NCBI GenBank assembly: GCA_027491295.1
Contig: JAIXWK010000003.1
Span: 434,001 to 498,000 of the forward strand
Reading direction: 5' to 3'
From: Microbacteriaceae bacterium
GTDB lineage: Bacteria > Actinomycetota > Actinomycetes > Actinomycetales > Microbacteriaceae
DNA: 64,000 nucleotides
Of this stretch, positions 34,239 through 43,371 are shown piece after piece. Each line of letters opens with the position of its first letter. Within the stretch, counting starts at the first letter, position 1. A model generated the notes under the pieces. It did not search any database. It saw only the letters and a program-made list of their open reading frames with translations, and was not told the DNA's origin. Made by a program: the position numbers and the translations under genes.

Positions 34239-35426
34239 ATGGAATTTCAGATTTGGATTGTTCTTAACGCGCTCATTATCGGAGTGGTGCTCGGCGCCAT
34301 TTTTGGTTACGTATTCGGCAAGCGCAAAGCGGTAACTGCTAGCCCGGAGCTGGCAAGCAAGATCGCGGCGCTAGAAGCCACCGAGGTTGAGCTTCGAACT
34401 CAACTTGCCAAAGCAGATCTTTCCTTGGAGCAGCAGCGCATGCAGCAAGACCAAGAGAATAAAGTGCTGGTCCAGCTAGCCCCGGTGAAAGAACAGCTCA
34501 CCAAGATGGGTGAGGTGGTTGCAAACCTCGAGAAAGAACGTGCCAGTCAGTTCAATACCATTTCCGAACAGCTCAGAAATGCTGTTCAGAGTGACGAAAC
34601 ACTTCGCAAGCAAACTCAGCAACTTGCCCAAGCCCTGAGTTCCAACTCCCTCAGAGGTGTCTGGGGTGAAACTCAACTCAGAAAGCTGATTGAGCTTTCA
34701 GGACTGATTAAGCACGCGGATTTCTCCGAGCAGGTGACCATCACCACCGAGGCCGGTCCCGGTCGAGTCGATGTTGTTATCAATTTGCCAAGTGGTAAAA
34801 AACTCGCCATCGATAGCAAGGTGCCCTTCAACTCCTACCAGGAGGCGAGTGCAATCTCGGAGTTGGCAACCGGAGAAGAATTAGCCAGGCGTGAGCGCTT
34901 GCTAGATGAGCACGTAAAGGCCTTCCGCAAGCACATCGACGATCTAGGGTCCAAGCAGTATTGGACTGGGCTCGATTCATCGCCAGATTTCACGATTTGC
35001 TTCGTACCAAGCGAATCCCTGCTCTCTGCGGCCCTAGAAAGCGATGCTGGCTTGTTGGAGTATGCCTTCAAGAAGAACGTTGCGGTCGCATCTCCGGTGA
35101 CGCTCTACTCGGTGCTAAAAACCATTAGCCACATTTGGCGTCAAAATGCCGATGAGACTCAACTAAAGACCCTGCTGAAACTCGGTAAAGAGCTGTATGA
35201 GCGAGTTGGCAAAATTGCCCAGTTGGCAGACAAGCTTGGGCGATCTATGACCACCAGCGTTAAGGACTACAACACTTTTGTTTCCTCTTTGGAAACCAGA
35301 ATGCTTGTCACCGCAAGGCGCCTAAACGACCTGGACGAGAACGAACTCGGCATCGAGACAATCGAGGCCCCAAAGGAAATCACCGAGGCTCCTTCAACAA
35401 TTACCGCCAAGGAGATCGAAGGCTAG
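34239..35426 (+). CDS. rmuC: DNA recombination protein RmuC homolog
   Basis: 395-aa protein. One N-terminal membrane helix (about 5-27) is followed by a coiled coil (about 36-130). The RmuC nuclease-like core (about 135-350) has SLRGVWGETQLRKLIELSG, DVVINLPSGKKLAIDSKVPF and CFVPSESLLSAALE. RmuC limits recombination and short inverted-repeat rearrangements. The acidic C-terminal tail is lineage specific. There is no terminator after it. A separate promoter (35449-35454) serves the following sugar-kinase gene. Confidence 0.93.
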   Translation: MEFQIWIVLNALIIGVVLGAIFGYVFGKRKAVTASPELASKIAALEATEVELRTQLAKADLSLEQQRMQQDQENKVLVQLAPVKEQLTKMGEVVANLEKERASQFNTISEQLRNAVQSDETLRKQTQQLAQALSSNSLRGVWGETQLRKLIELSGLIKHADFSEQVTITTEAGPGRVDVVINLPSGKKLAIDSKVPFNSYQEASAISELATGEELARRERLLDEHVKAFRKHIDDLGSKQYWTGLDSSPDFTICFVPSESLLSAALESDAGLLEYAFKKNVAVASPVTLYSVLKTISHIWRQNADETQLKTLLKLGKELYERVGKIAQLADKLGRSMTTSVKDYNTFVSSLETRMLVTARRLNDLDENELGIETIEAPKEITEAPSTITAKEIEG

Positions 35427-35448
35427 CCTTGGATGGTGGTTTATTGGC

Positions 35449-35454
35449 TATAGT
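35449..35454 (+). promoter_or_regulatory. -10 hexamer TATAGT of the sugar kinase-aldolase operon
   Basis: TATAGT in the rmuC-kinase gap. The predicted start near 35461 gives a leader of about 56 nt, unusually long for this window, containing an 8-bp inverted repeat and then AGGAG. Confidence 0.5.
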
Positions 35455-35472
35455 GATTTCGGCGCCTACAAC

Positions 35473-35504
35473 GATGTGAGTGCAAACTATGTTTTTCTCA
35501 CATC
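35473..35504 (+). repeat. Inverted repeat in the leader of the sugar-kinase gene
   Basis: GATGTGAG (35473-35480), 16-base loop, CTCACATC (35497-35504). The 3' arm ends one base before the AGGAG Shine-Dalgarno. It could be a repressor operator just after the start site or an RNA stem affecting translation. Confidence 0.5.
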
Positions 35505-35516
35505 TAGGAGCCCCTG

Positions 35517-36527
35517 ATGGCTGGCATAAAATCGCCAATCGTTACTCTCACACCATCTCCAACGCTGGATCGAACCTACTTCGTAAAGAACTTGGTCGAA
35601 GGCGGGGTAAACCGCGCTGAGCGCGTTGGCGAGGAGCTTGCCGGTAAGGGCATAAACGTATCGCGCGGCCTTCGGCTTGCGAACATCCCAGCTCCTGGAG
35701 TGGTTCCAATTGGAAACGCTGACCCTACGGTTTTAGAGCGCACCGGCTCTGGGTTCATATCCCCGGTCTGGATTGAAGGAACCTTGCGAGTTTCAACCAC
35801 GATCGTGGAGTATGACGGTCCAACCACCAAGATCAACGAGAGCCCAAGACCCCTGAAGCAAAGGGATTGGGACGCAGTTGTAGCACTTACCGAGAAGACC
35901 GTTTTGGACAACGATGCCAAGTGGCTCGTTGTTGCCGGCGCTCACCCTCAAATTGAAGAAACCGGCGAGATCATAGATCTCCACCCGCTTTTTGATCGCA
36001 TGAAATCACTTGGCGTAAAGGTAATCCTGGACACGTCTGGTCCCGCACTTAGGTACTGGGCACAGCAGGGCAAGGCAACAATCATGAAGCCGAACGCTCA
36101 CGAGCTTGCTGAGTGCGTTGGGCGAGACCTAAACACCCTGGGTGACGTCATCGATGCTGCCCGCGAACTAAATGGCTGGGGCGTTGACTGCGTCATGGCA
36201 TCACTCGGCGTTGACGGCATAGTCGCAATCACCAAGACTCACGCAATTCACTCCTACACCCCAGCCGTAAAGGTCATCAACACCGTGGGTGCCGGCGACT
36301 CCACCATCGCTGGCTTTTTGGCTGCAGTCACAAATCACCCAGCAGATGCAGATGCCTTTGGTGTTGGCTTTGACGTTGCTGAGGGTATTGCCGCCGCCGT
36401 GCAGTGGGGTGCGGCCAAGGTTCAGCAGCCGACCAGTGGCTTGCAGTCGATTGAAAACTTGGTTGAACCAACCATAGAACTAATTCCAGATCGTGCTCGC
36501 CTACTTGGCGAGCCAGCTAAGGCCTAA
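35517..36527 (+). CDS. pfkB: PfkB-family sugar-phosphate kinase (1-phosphofructokinase type)
   Basis: 336-aa ribokinase-fold kinase. The N-terminal TPSPTLDRTYFV and EELAGKGINVSRGL are the LacC/FruK sugar-phosphate signature. The C-terminal ATP/anion-hole motif is NTVGAGDSTIAGFLA (catalytic Asp). It probably phosphorylates fructose-1-phosphate, tagatose-6-phosphate or fructose-6-phosphate to a bisphosphate. The ATG has AGGAG seven bases upstream. The class II aldolase gene follows after 10 bp, giving consecutive steps. No PTS genes adjoin, so it may instead act as the organism's phosphofructokinase. The sequence alone does not decide this. Confidence 0.85.
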   Translation: MAGIKSPIVTLTPSPTLDRTYFVKNLVEGGVNRAERVGEELAGKGINVSRGLRLANIPAPGVVPIGNADPTVLERTGSGFISPVWIEGTLRVSTTIVEYDGPTTKINESPRPLKQRDWDAVVALTEKTVLDNDAKWLVVAGAHPQIEETGEIIDLHPLFDRMKSLGVKVILDTSGPALRYWAQQGKATIMKPNAHELAECVGRDLNTLGDVIDAARELNGWGVDCVMASLGVDGIVAITKTHAIHSYTPAVKVINTVGAGDSTIAGFLAAVTNHPADADAFGVGFDVAEGIAAAVQWGAAKVQQPTSGLQSIENLVEPTIELIPDRARLLGEPAKA

Positions 36528-36537
36528 GGAGGCACAC

Positions 36538-37560
36538 ATGGGTGTAGTAAACAGCGAACAGTATGTAGAGATGCTAAACCGCGCCAAGGCCGGCGGATTT
36601 GCCTATCCTGCGATCAACGTCTCCAGCTCCCAGACTCTAAACGCAGCACTTGCAGGATTGCAGGCTGCTGGTTCGGACGGTATTTTGCAGGTCACCACCG
36701 GTGGTGCTGACTACTGGTCCGGTCCAACCGTGAAGAACCGGGTTTCCGGAGCTTTGGGCTTTGCAGCATTCGCTCGCGAAGTTGCGAAGAACTACGACAT
36801 CAAGGTTGCGCTACACACCGACCACTGCAACTTTGAGCAGCTCGACAGCTTTGTAAAGCCACTTATTGCGCTCTCCGAAGAAAGCGTGAAGGCTGGCGGC
36901 GAGGCTATCTTCAACTCCCACATGTGGGATGGTTCAGAGGTTCCGCTTGCTCAGAACCTTGAAATTGCCAAAGAGTTCCTAGCCCGCACCAAGAACATCG
37001 GATCGATCCTAGAGATCGAAGTCGGTGCAGTTGGTGGCGAGGAAGATGGCATTGAAGGTGCAATTGATGAGCACCTATACACCACAGTTGCCGACGGGTT
37101 TGCTACCGCTGAGGCGCTGGGGCTTGGCGAGAACGGTCGCTACATGGCGGCATTGACCTTCGGCAACGTGCACGGCGTCTACAAGCCAGGCAATGTCAAG
37201 CTGCGTCCAGAGCTGCTAAAGCAAATTCAGGATGAGGTTGGCGCAAAGTATGGCAAGCAGCTGCCATTTGACCTGGTCTTCCACGGTGGCTCTGGCTCGA
37301 CCGAGCAAGAAATCTCTGACGCGGTGAAGTACGGCGTAATTAAGATGAACATCGATACCGACCTGCAGTATGCGTTCACCCGTCCAATTGTTGATCACAT
37401 GCTCAAGAACTACGACGGGGTATTGCGCGTTGACGGTGAAGTTGGCAACAAGAAGCTTTATGACCCACGTGCCTGGGGCAAGTCCGCAGAAGCCGGAATG
37501 TCTACTCGAGTTGTAGAGGCAGCTTCTCAGCTCGGTTCAGCCGGAAAGTCTAAGTGGTAG
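36538..37560 (+). CDS. fba: Class II fructose-bisphosphate aldolase
   Basis: 340-aa zinc aldolase. The catalytic and metal region is HTDHCN, then EIEVGAVGGEEDG, the zinc His in FGNVHGVY, the phosphate loop HGGSGST and NIDTDLQYAFTRP. It splits fructose-1,6-bisphosphate into dihydroxyacetone phosphate and glyceraldehyde-3-phosphate. The ATG follows a perfect AAGGAGG by five bases; an upstream in-frame ATG lies within the kinase gene. It overlaps a small MORN-like gene at the 3' end. Confidence 0.95.
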   Translation: MGVVNSEQYVEMLNRAKAGGFAYPAINVSSSQTLNAALAGLQAAGSDGILQVTTGGADYWSGPTVKNRVSGALGFAAFAREVAKNYDIKVALHTDHCNFEQLDSFVKPLIALSEESVKAGGEAIFNSHMWDGSEVPLAQNLEIAKEFLARTKNIGSILEIEVGAVGGEEDGIEGAIDEHLYTTVADGFATAEALGLGENGRYMAALTFGNVHGVYKPGNVKLRPELLKQIQDEVGAKYGKQLPFDLVFHGGSGSTEQEISDAVKYGVIKMNIDTDLQYAFTRPIVDHMLKNYDGVLRVDGEVGNKKLYDPRAWGKSAEAGMSTRVVEAASQLGSAGKSKW

Positions 37561-37772
37561 AAAACCACCAAGAGCGAAGCCCCTTTTATGAAAACGGGCT
37601 TCCTCGGTTTAAGGGTGAATACCTAAAGGGTGAGATGCATGGACCCTGGGAGTTTTTCCGCAAAGACGGCAGCCTGATGCGAGCTGGCGAATTCAACCAA
37701 GGAGTCCAAATTGGAGTCTGGCGCACTTTTGACCGCGCTGGAAAACTGGTTTCAGAAAAGAATCTTGATTAG
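37554..37772 (+). CDS. Small MORN-repeat-like protein
   Basis: 72-aa protein with two YwqK/MORN-type repeats, [19 protein letters not shown] and [19 protein letters not shown]. There is no signal peptide. The GTG start overlaps the fba stop by seven bases, so it is read from the kinase-aldolase mRNA. MORN repeats often bind phospholipids or proteins. Here the role is unknown. The 3' end overlaps ispH by four bases on the other strand. Confidence 0.7.
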   Translation: MVENHQERSPFYENGLPRFKGEYLKGEMHGPWEFFRKDGSLMRAGEFNQGVQIGVWRTFDRAGKLVSEKNLD

Positions 37773-38788
37773 CTTCGAGGACCCTTGTTACTGACGTCTT
37801 CACCAGCAGCTTTTAGATCCTTGCGCAACTCCTTAGGCAGCGAGAACTGTACGTCTTCCTCGGCAGTGGTAACGGTCCTAACATCCCCATAACCACGCTC
37901 TGTAAGGTAAGCGAGCACTCCGTCAACCAAATCCTCTGGCACGCTCGCACCGGATGAGATACCGACAGTTTTCACGCCTTCGAACCACTTCTCTTCAATC
38001 TCAGTAGCATCGTCGACGCGGTAGGCAGCTTTAGCTCCAGCATCAAGGGCGACTTCGACCAGGCGAACTGTGTTGGAGGAGTTTGCGGAACCAACCACGA
38101 TCACCAAATCACTTTCAGCGCCAACCTTTTTTATGGCAACCTGGCGGTTTTGTGTCGCGTAGCAAATGTCATCGCTTGGTGGGTTCTGCAGGGTTGGGAA
38201 CTTCTCGCGAAGTTTTATAACCGTTTCCATAGTCTCATCCACCGACAAGGTGGTTTGGCTCAGCCAAATAACCTTGGATGGATCCTTAATCTTTGCCTTG
38301 GCAATACCTTCAGGGCCGTCGACCAACTGCACGGCGTGTGGTGCTTCACCGGCGGTGCCTTCGACCTCTTCGTGGCCCTCGTGGCCAACCAAGAGGATGT
38401 CGTAACCCTCTTTGTCAAAGCGCTGCACTTCGCGGTGAACCTTGGTTACTAGCGGGCAGGTGGCGTCGATGGTCTGCTGGTTTCGGGCTTCAGCGGCTTC
38501 GATAACCGCAGGAGAAACACCGTGAGCCGAGAAAACCATGATGCAGCCCTCAGGTGCCTCATCGACCTCATCCACAAAAATCGCTCCGCGTCGCTCTAGC
38601 GAGGCGACAACGTGCTTATTGTGCACAATCTGCTTGCGCACGTAAATCGGTGCTCCGTAGTGATCGAGAGCCTTCTCAACGGCAATTACTGCGCGGTCAA
38701 CGCCCGCACAGTATCCGCGCGGAGCTGCCAACAGCACCTTGTTGGTGCCGAAACTGTCGGCCTGGTCGGTATCCTTGATGATAGTCAC
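37769..38788 (-). CDS. ispH: 4-hydroxy-3-methylbut-2-enyl diphosphate reductase
   Basis: 339-aa iron-sulfur enzyme, last step of the MEP isoprenoid pathway. The three cluster cysteines are in PRGYCAGV (about 27), DATCPLV (about 111) and [11 protein letters not shown]. The catalytic His and Glu context is also conserved. Two GTGs are adjacent: 38788 is exactly six bases after TAGAAT and is chosen, with 38791 as the alternative. It is divergent from xseA across about 35 bp. It supplies IPP/DMAPP for the prenyl synthase at 44844-45605 among others. Confidence 0.95.
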   Translation of the reverse strand: MTIIKDTDQADSFGTNKVLLAAPRGYCAGVDRAVIAVEKALDHYGAPIYVRKQIVHNKHVVASLERRGAIFVDEVDEAPEGCIMVFSAHGVSPAVIEAAEARNQQTIDATCPLVTKVHREVQRFDKEGYDILLVGHEGHEEVEGTAGEAPHAVQLVDGPEGIAKAKIKDPSKVIWLSQTTLSVDETMETVIKLREKFPTLQNPPSDDICYATQNRQVAIKKVGAESDLVIVVGSANSSNTVRLVEVALDAGAKAAYRVDDATEIEEKWFEGVKTVGISSGASVPEDLVDGVLAYLTERGYGDVRTVTTAEEDVQFSLPKELRKDLKAAGEDVSNKGPRS

Positions 38789-38794
38789 CACACA

Positions 38795-38800
38795 ATTCTA
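38795..38800 (-). promoter_or_regulatory. -10 hexamer TAGAAT, leaderless start of ispH
   Basis: TAGAAT, six bases (tgtgtg), GTG at 38788. This is a close match to TATAAT. Confidence 0.6.
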
Positions 38801-38823
38801 CGAAAGCGACCAAGGAGGCCGGA

Positions 38824-40059
38824 TTGGAAACTAATTCGGTCACTGATAGTCAATCACGAGTTAGCACCGAGAATTCCCCTTGGCAGGTCTCCCAGCTATC
38901 AAAAAGCCTGCGGGATTGGATCGACAAGCTCGGTCGCGTCTGGGTAGAGGGTGAGTTACAGGCCTATTCAGAAAAACCAGCTGGAGTCTTCGCATCGATT
39001 CGCGATTTAGATGTCGAAATGTCAGTTGAGATCCACGCCTTTACTAACTCCGGGGCTGAGATCGCACCTGGACTTGCTCAGGGAGACCGAGTTGTTGCGC
39101 TACTGCAACCAACCTTCTGGCCCAAAAACGGCAAGCTCACAATGCGGGTTATGCAGATGCACAAGGTTGGTCTTGGAGAGCTTCTCGAGCGCCTAGAGCG
39201 TCTAAAAGTTCAACTTATTGCCGAGGGCTTAGCTGACCCAGCTCGAAAGAAGCCGCTTCCATTTTTGCCAAACAAAATTGGCTTGATTACTGGAGCGGAC
39301 TCTGATGCGGAGAAAGATGTCCTGCAAAATGCCAAGCTTCGCTGGCCAGAGGTGCAGTTCCAGGTTCAGCACACCCACGTTCAGGGCGATAAAGCCGTCA
39401 ACGAAATCCTGCTGGCCCTTGGCGTTTTAGATGCTGACCCCGAAGTTGATGTCATCATCATCGCGCGCGGTGGTGGCAGCTTCCAAGACCTACTCCCATT
39501 CAGCGATGAGCGATTGGTTAGGGCTGCAGCGAAACTAACCAAACCATTCGTTTCGGCTATCGGACACGAAAACGATCAACCGCTATTGGATCTGGTGGCA
39601 GACCTAAGAGCCTCCACCCCAACCGATGCTGCCAAGCGAGTGGTGCCAGATGTGGTTGAAGAGCGCCGCGGACTTGCAATATCGATTCAGCGCATGCGAG
39701 TTCGAGTGGGCAGCTACCTAGATTCTCAGTCGCAGCTTTTACAACAGCTAATCTCGCGACCAGTGATCGCTTCGCCCTATGGCTTTGTTGACGCCCAAGC
39801 CGAGGTGATTGCAACCAATACTCGCCGAATTCGGGAGATTTTTGACTTTAGATTGCAACGCGGTCAGGGAGAAATCAAACAGCTTCACGCTCAAACCCGC
39901 TCACTTTCGCCGCAATTGACCCTTGAGCGCGGTTACTCTGTTATCACTGACGAAAACGGTAAGCCGCTGAGCAAAATTGCCAAGTCCAAGAAACTTCTGA
40001 TTAGAACCAGCAAGCAGGAAATTACCGCAACCGCAGATGAAGTTAGGGATATCAAATGA
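38824..40059 (+). CDS. xseA: Exodeoxyribonuclease VII large subunit
   Basis: 411-aa catalytic subunit. An N-terminal OB-fold lies at about 20-115 (WVEGELQAYSEKPAGVFASIRD). The nuclease core includes KIGLITGADSDAEKD, IIIARGGGSFQDLLPFSDE and AIGHENDQPLLD, followed by coiled-coil and the C-terminal LERGYSVI. It degrades single-stranded DNA. The TTG start has GGAGG five bases upstream. It overlaps xseB (ATGA). The promoter must lie in the first codons of ispH. Confidence 0.95.
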   Translation: METNSVTDSQSRVSTENSPWQVSQLSKSLRDWIDKLGRVWVEGELQAYSEKPAGVFASIRDLDVEMSVEIHAFTNSGAEIAPGLAQGDRVVALLQPTFWPKNGKLTMRVMQMHKVGLGELLERLERLKVQLIAEGLADPARKKPLPFLPNKIGLITGADSDAEKDVLQNAKLRWPEVQFQVQHTHVQGDKAVNEILLALGVLDADPEVDVIIIARGGGSFQDLLPFSDERLVRAAAKLTKPFVSAIGHENDQPLLDLVADLRASTPTDAAKRVVPDVVEERRGLAISIQRMRVRVGSYLDSQSQLLQQLISRPVIASPYGFVDAQAEVIATNTRRIREIFDFRLQRGQGEIKQLHAQTRSLSPQLTLERGYSVITDENGKPLSKIAKSKKLLIRTSKQEITATADEVRDIK

Positions 40060-40265
40060 GCAAAGACATTTCAGCCTTGAGCTACGAAGAAGCCCGTGAC
40101 GAGCTTCAGAAGGTGGTTGCTGAACTGGAACAGCAGAATGTCTCTCTAGAGGCCTCTATGGCACTCTGGGAGCGTGGTGAGGCACTTGCTAAGCACTGCG
40201 AGCAGTGGCTCAGCGGCGCAAGGAAGAAACTAGACGCTGCAATGCAGCAGAAAGACTCCAAGTGA
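40056..40265 (+). CDS. xseB: Exodeoxyribonuclease VII small subunit
   Basis: 69-aa helical-hairpin subunit. LSYEEARDELQKVVAELEQQNVSLEASMALWERGEAL is the family signature (EAxxxLexIVxxLExgxlxLEesl). It is coupled to xseA by ATGA and to the DUF4245 gene by GTGA. Confidence 0.93.
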   Translation: MSKDISALSYEEARDELQKVVAELEQQNVSLEASMALWERGEALAKHCEQWLSGARKKLDAAMQQKDSK

Positions 40266-40825
40266 GTATTAGCGCAGCCGAGCGCAGAGCTAAGCAAACT
40301 GTCCGCAACCTGATTTATTCACTGCTTGTGACATTGGCGTTGACTTTGGCCATTGTGATGATTGTTCCTCGTGACGATGGCAATCGAATTCAACCAATTG
40401 ACTACAGCGCAATCACCGAAACCGTTCAGGCCTCGGTGACCGAAAAATTGATTGCTCCAAAACTTGAAGCAGACTGGTGGGCCAACGCTGCCCGCGTGGA
40501 AGAGGACTTGGGAGTCAAGACCTGGTACGTCGGTTACATCACGCCGGATGATCAGTACATCGGTCTGACGCAAGCCTTTGAATCGAATCCGTCGTGGCTT
40601 GCAAACAAATTGCAGGGGAACTGGCTTGATGTGACCGCGGAGATCGAGGGTAGAACCTGGGAGATTTGGCCAACTCTTATTCCTTCTGTTCCCAAAGGAA
40701 CCAAGGAATACGCCATGGTTCACAGCTTTGACAAGCAGGCGGTAGTTATCTACGGCACCGCCTCCGAGGAAGATTTTCTAAAACTGGCCACGCAAATCAG
40801 CATCGACCTGAATAGCCAAAACTAG
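40262..40825 (+). CDS. DUF4245-domain membrane-anchored protein
   Basis: 187-aa protein with one N-terminal helix (about residues 16-36, LIYSLLVTLALTLAIVMIVP) and an extracytoplasmic domain ending in a helix. DUF4245 typically follows xseB in actinobacteria, and its function is unknown. GTG overlaps the xseB stop, and its own stop overlaps the GTG of the carbonic anhydrase (TAGTG). The exposed domain has many Trp and aromatic residues (DWWANAARV, GNWLDV, RTWEIWP). Confidence 0.78.
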   Translation: MSISAAERRAKQTVRNLIYSLLVTLALTLAIVMIVPRDDGNRIQPIDYSAITETVQASVTEKLIAPKLEADWWANAARVEEDLGVKTWYVGYITPDDQYIGLTQAFESNPSWLANKLQGNWLDVTAEIEGRTWEIWPTLIPSVPKGTKEYAMVHSFDKQAVVIYGTASEEDFLKLATQISIDLNSQN

Positions 40826-41442
40826 TGGGGCGGCCACAAACCGGCAGAGACGCATGGAAATTGCTGGTCGAAGGCAACCAGAACTTCGTTAGTGGCACTC
40901 CAGCACACCCTCGCCAGGATGCCGATGTCAGACGAGCCATTGCGAACAAGCAGACCCCTTTTGCAGCCCTATTTGGCTGCTCGGATTCCAGACTCGCAGG
41001 TGAAATGATCTTCGATGTTGGTCTGGGCGATTTGTTTGTGGTGCGCAATGCCGGTCAGGTGATTGCCGAGACAATCTTGGGCTCTCTGGAGTTTGCGGTT
41101 GAGGTGCTAAAGGTGCCGCTGATTTTGGTTTTAGGCCACGACGAGTGTGGGGCTGTGCGCGCCACCATGGATGCCGCAGCCGGAAAGCTCGAGCTGGAGG
41201 GCGAATTCATTCACAAGCTGGTTGACCGAATTATGCCAACTGTGGAACGCAGCCACGCCGCAGGAGACACCTCGATAGACGACATCACCGCCAGACACGT
41301 TGCCGACACAATAGAAGAACTGCTGGAGAGTTCTAATTTGATTTCTAACGCTGTGAAAACTGGCAAACTTGCTGTTGTAGGTGCCAACTACAAACTTGAA
41401 CTGGGCGATATCCACATGGTGGTTTCGCACGGGGACCTCTAA
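40825..41442 (+). CDS. Beta-class carbonic anhydrase
   Basis: 205-aa zinc enzyme interconverting CO2 and bicarbonate. Zinc ligands are Cys52, His105 and Cys108 (GCSDSR, GHDECGAV), and the Asp54-Arg56 dyad is present. It starts with GTG overlapping the DUF4245 stop. It lies 24 bp before fumC in the same direction. In mycobacteria a glpX gene occupies this neighbourhood, so the carbonic anhydrase is a lineage difference. Confidence 0.94.
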   Translation: MGRPQTGRDAWKLLVEGNQNFVSGTPAHPRQDADVRRAIANKQTPFAALFGCSDSRLAGEMIFDVGLGDLFVVRNAGQVIAETILGSLEFAVEVLKVPLILVLGHDECGAVRATMDAAAGKLELEGEFIHKLVDRIMPTVERSHAAGDTSIDDITARHVADTIEELLESSNLISNAVKTGKLAVVGANYKLELGDIHMVVSHGDL

Positions 41443-41466
41443 AGAGAGATTAGAAAAGAGCCAAAC

Positions 41467-42855
41467 ATGGAATACCGCATTGAACACGACACAATGGGCG
41501 AGGTTAAAGTCCCAATCAATGCCCTCTATCGCGCCCAGACCCAGCGTGCGGTCGAGAACTTTCCTATCAGCGGATCCGGGCTAGAGAAAGAACACATCAT
41601 CGCACTGGCCCGCATCAAAAAGGCCGCTGCCCAGGCGAACAACAAACTTGGCATCCTTGCCGATGACATCACCTCGGCCATTGTGGCAAGTGCCGACGAG
41701 GTTATATCCGGTCACCACCTAGACCACTTCCCGGTCGATGTTTTCCAGACCGGCAGCGGAACCAGCTCGAACATGAACATGAACGAAGTGCTGGCTACCC
41801 TTGCGACCAAGAAACTTGGCAAAGAAGTTCACCCGAATGACCACGTGAACGCTTCGCAGTCTTCCAACGATGTCTTCCCGACCTCGGTTCACGTTGCCGT
41901 GACCAACGCTTTGGTGAACGACCTGCTTCCTGCACTGGATTACCTGGCTGGCTTCCTAGAGGCAAAGGCCAAGGCTTGGGCTGGCTACGTAAAGCCGGGA
42001 CGTACCCACCTGATGGATGCCACCCCGGTAACCTTCGGCCAGGAGTTTGCCGGCTACGCAGCGCAGATCCGCTATGGCATCGAGCGAATCAATTCGGCCC
42101 TTCCGAGAGTGGCAGAAGTTCCACAGGGTGGAACGGCGACCGGAACCGGTATCAATACCCCTAAGGGCTTTCCTCAGGAGGTAATCAGCCTTTTGGCTAA
42201 AGACACCGGCTTGCCAATTACCGAAGCCAGAGACCACTTTGAAGCTCAAGGAGCGCGTGACGCACTCGTCGAAGCCTCCGGTGCGCTCAAGGTCATTGCG
42301 GTCAGCCTTACCAAGATCAACAACGATTTGCGCTGGATGGGATCCGGTCCAAACACTGGACTTGCCGAGCTGAACATTCCTGACCTTCAGCCTGGAAGCT
42401 CAATCATGCCGGGCAAGGTAAACCCAGTAATCCCAGAGGCAGTGCTGATGGTTTGTGCTCGCGTAATCGGAAATGATGCGACCGTGACCTGGGCAGGAGC
42501 ATCTGGAAACTTCGAGTTAAATGTTGCGATCCCCGTAATAGGTAATGCGCTACTGGAGTCCATCCGCTTGCTTTCAAACTCGATGCGCGTGCTCGCGGAC
42601 AAGACCATCGCGGGACTTGAGGTAAACGTTGAGCGATCTAAGGCGCTTGCCGAGTCCAGCCCTTCGATTGTGACACCGCTAAACAAGTTCATTGGCTACG
42701 AGGCTGCAGCGAAGATCGCGAAGCACTCGGTGGCCAAGGGACTAACTGTTCGCGAAGCGACAATCGAACTCGGCTATGTCGATGGCGAGAAACTGACCAT
42801 GGAGCAGTTGGACAAGGCGCTAGACGTCATGCCAATGACTCGCCCACCGCAGTAA
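41467..42855 (+). CDS. fumC: Class II fumarate hydratase
   Basis: 462-aa TCA-cycle enzyme hydrating fumarate to malate. [14 protein letters not shown] and [14 protein letters not shown] form the active site, along with the family signature [11 protein letters not shown] (about 317) and GxxxN in [11 protein letters not shown]. Its 3' end overlaps the prepilin-peptidase gene by 29 bp. GAAAAGAG precedes the ATG. Confidence 0.96.
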   Translation: MEYRIEHDTMGEVKVPINALYRAQTQRAVENFPISGSGLEKEHIIALARIKKAAAQANNKLGILADDITSAIVASADEVISGHHLDHFPVDVFQTGSGTSSNMNMNEVLATLATKKLGKEVHPNDHVNASQSSNDVFPTSVHVAVTNALVNDLLPALDYLAGFLEAKAKAWAGYVKPGRTHLMDATPVTFGQEFAGYAAQIRYGIERINSALPRVAEVPQGGTATGTGINTPKGFPQEVISLLAKDTGLPITEARDHFEAQGARDALVEASGALKVIAVSLTKINNDLRWMGSGPNTGLAELNIPDLQPGSSIMPGKVNPVIPEAVLMVCARVIGNDATVTWAGASGNFELNVAIPVIGNALLESIRLLSNSMRVLADKTIAGLEVNVERSKALAESSPSIVTPLNKFIGYEAAAKIAKHSVAKGLTVREATIELGYVDGEKLTMEQLDKALDVMPMTRPPQ

Positions 42856-43321
42856 GGATTCGCCAGCTTGGTGTAATTGCTGCAAGGCAAAAACCAAGAA
42901 GCAGAAAAGGCCCCAGAGCTATGTGCTCTTTGGGGTCTTTTTTCTTGATCCAAACTGCAATCGCAAATACGTTTGCCGCGATAAGTCCGATTGCCAGGGC
43001 AATTAGCACCAGCCAGCCATCATGCCAAGCCAGCCAGCCATTCAGTGAAATCAACAGCTTCACATCGCCCATGCCCAAGTCAGCGAAACGGGCCAGCAGC
43101 CAACCAATTAGGAACGTCAATGCCATTGCCAAACCGCTGGCCATGAGCTTTCCATACTGACCCAAAACTAGCCCGTATCCGGTCAGGGACAGGGCTGTGA
43201 CGGCAATCAGTGGCACGGTGTAGTGATTGGGTAGGCGATGTTCTCTAAAGTCAGTCAAGGTCAGCGGAATGGCAAACGCAACAATGAGTGCAATTGGAAT
43301 CAGAAGGACTAACTCAGCCAT
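42827..43321 (-). CDS. Prepilin peptidase (A24 family, TadV-like)
   Basis: 164-aa membrane aspartic protease with about six helices. The catalytic Asp residues lie in [11 protein letters not shown] (about residue 24) and GMGDVKLL (about residue 85). It lacks the N-terminal methyltransferase/cysteine domain of PilD, as do TadV/CpaA-type enzymes. It is the only prepilin peptidase seen and probably cleaves the TadE-like protein (and possibly others) of the Tad operon 36 kb away. The 29-bp 3' overlap with fumC is notable. Confidence 0.88.
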   Translation of the reverse strand: MAELVLLIPIALIVAFAIPLTLTDFREHRLPNHYTVPLIAVTALSLTGYGLVLGQYGKLMASGLAMALTFLIGWLLARFADLGMGDVKLLISLNGWLAWHDGWLVLIALAIGLIAANVFAIAVWIKKKDPKEHIALGPFLLLGFCLAAITPSWRILTAVGESLA

Positions 43322-43371
43322 CCCAAAAAGCTAGTGAGAAACCCGCCTGATTGCCGCGGGCCCTCCACAGG

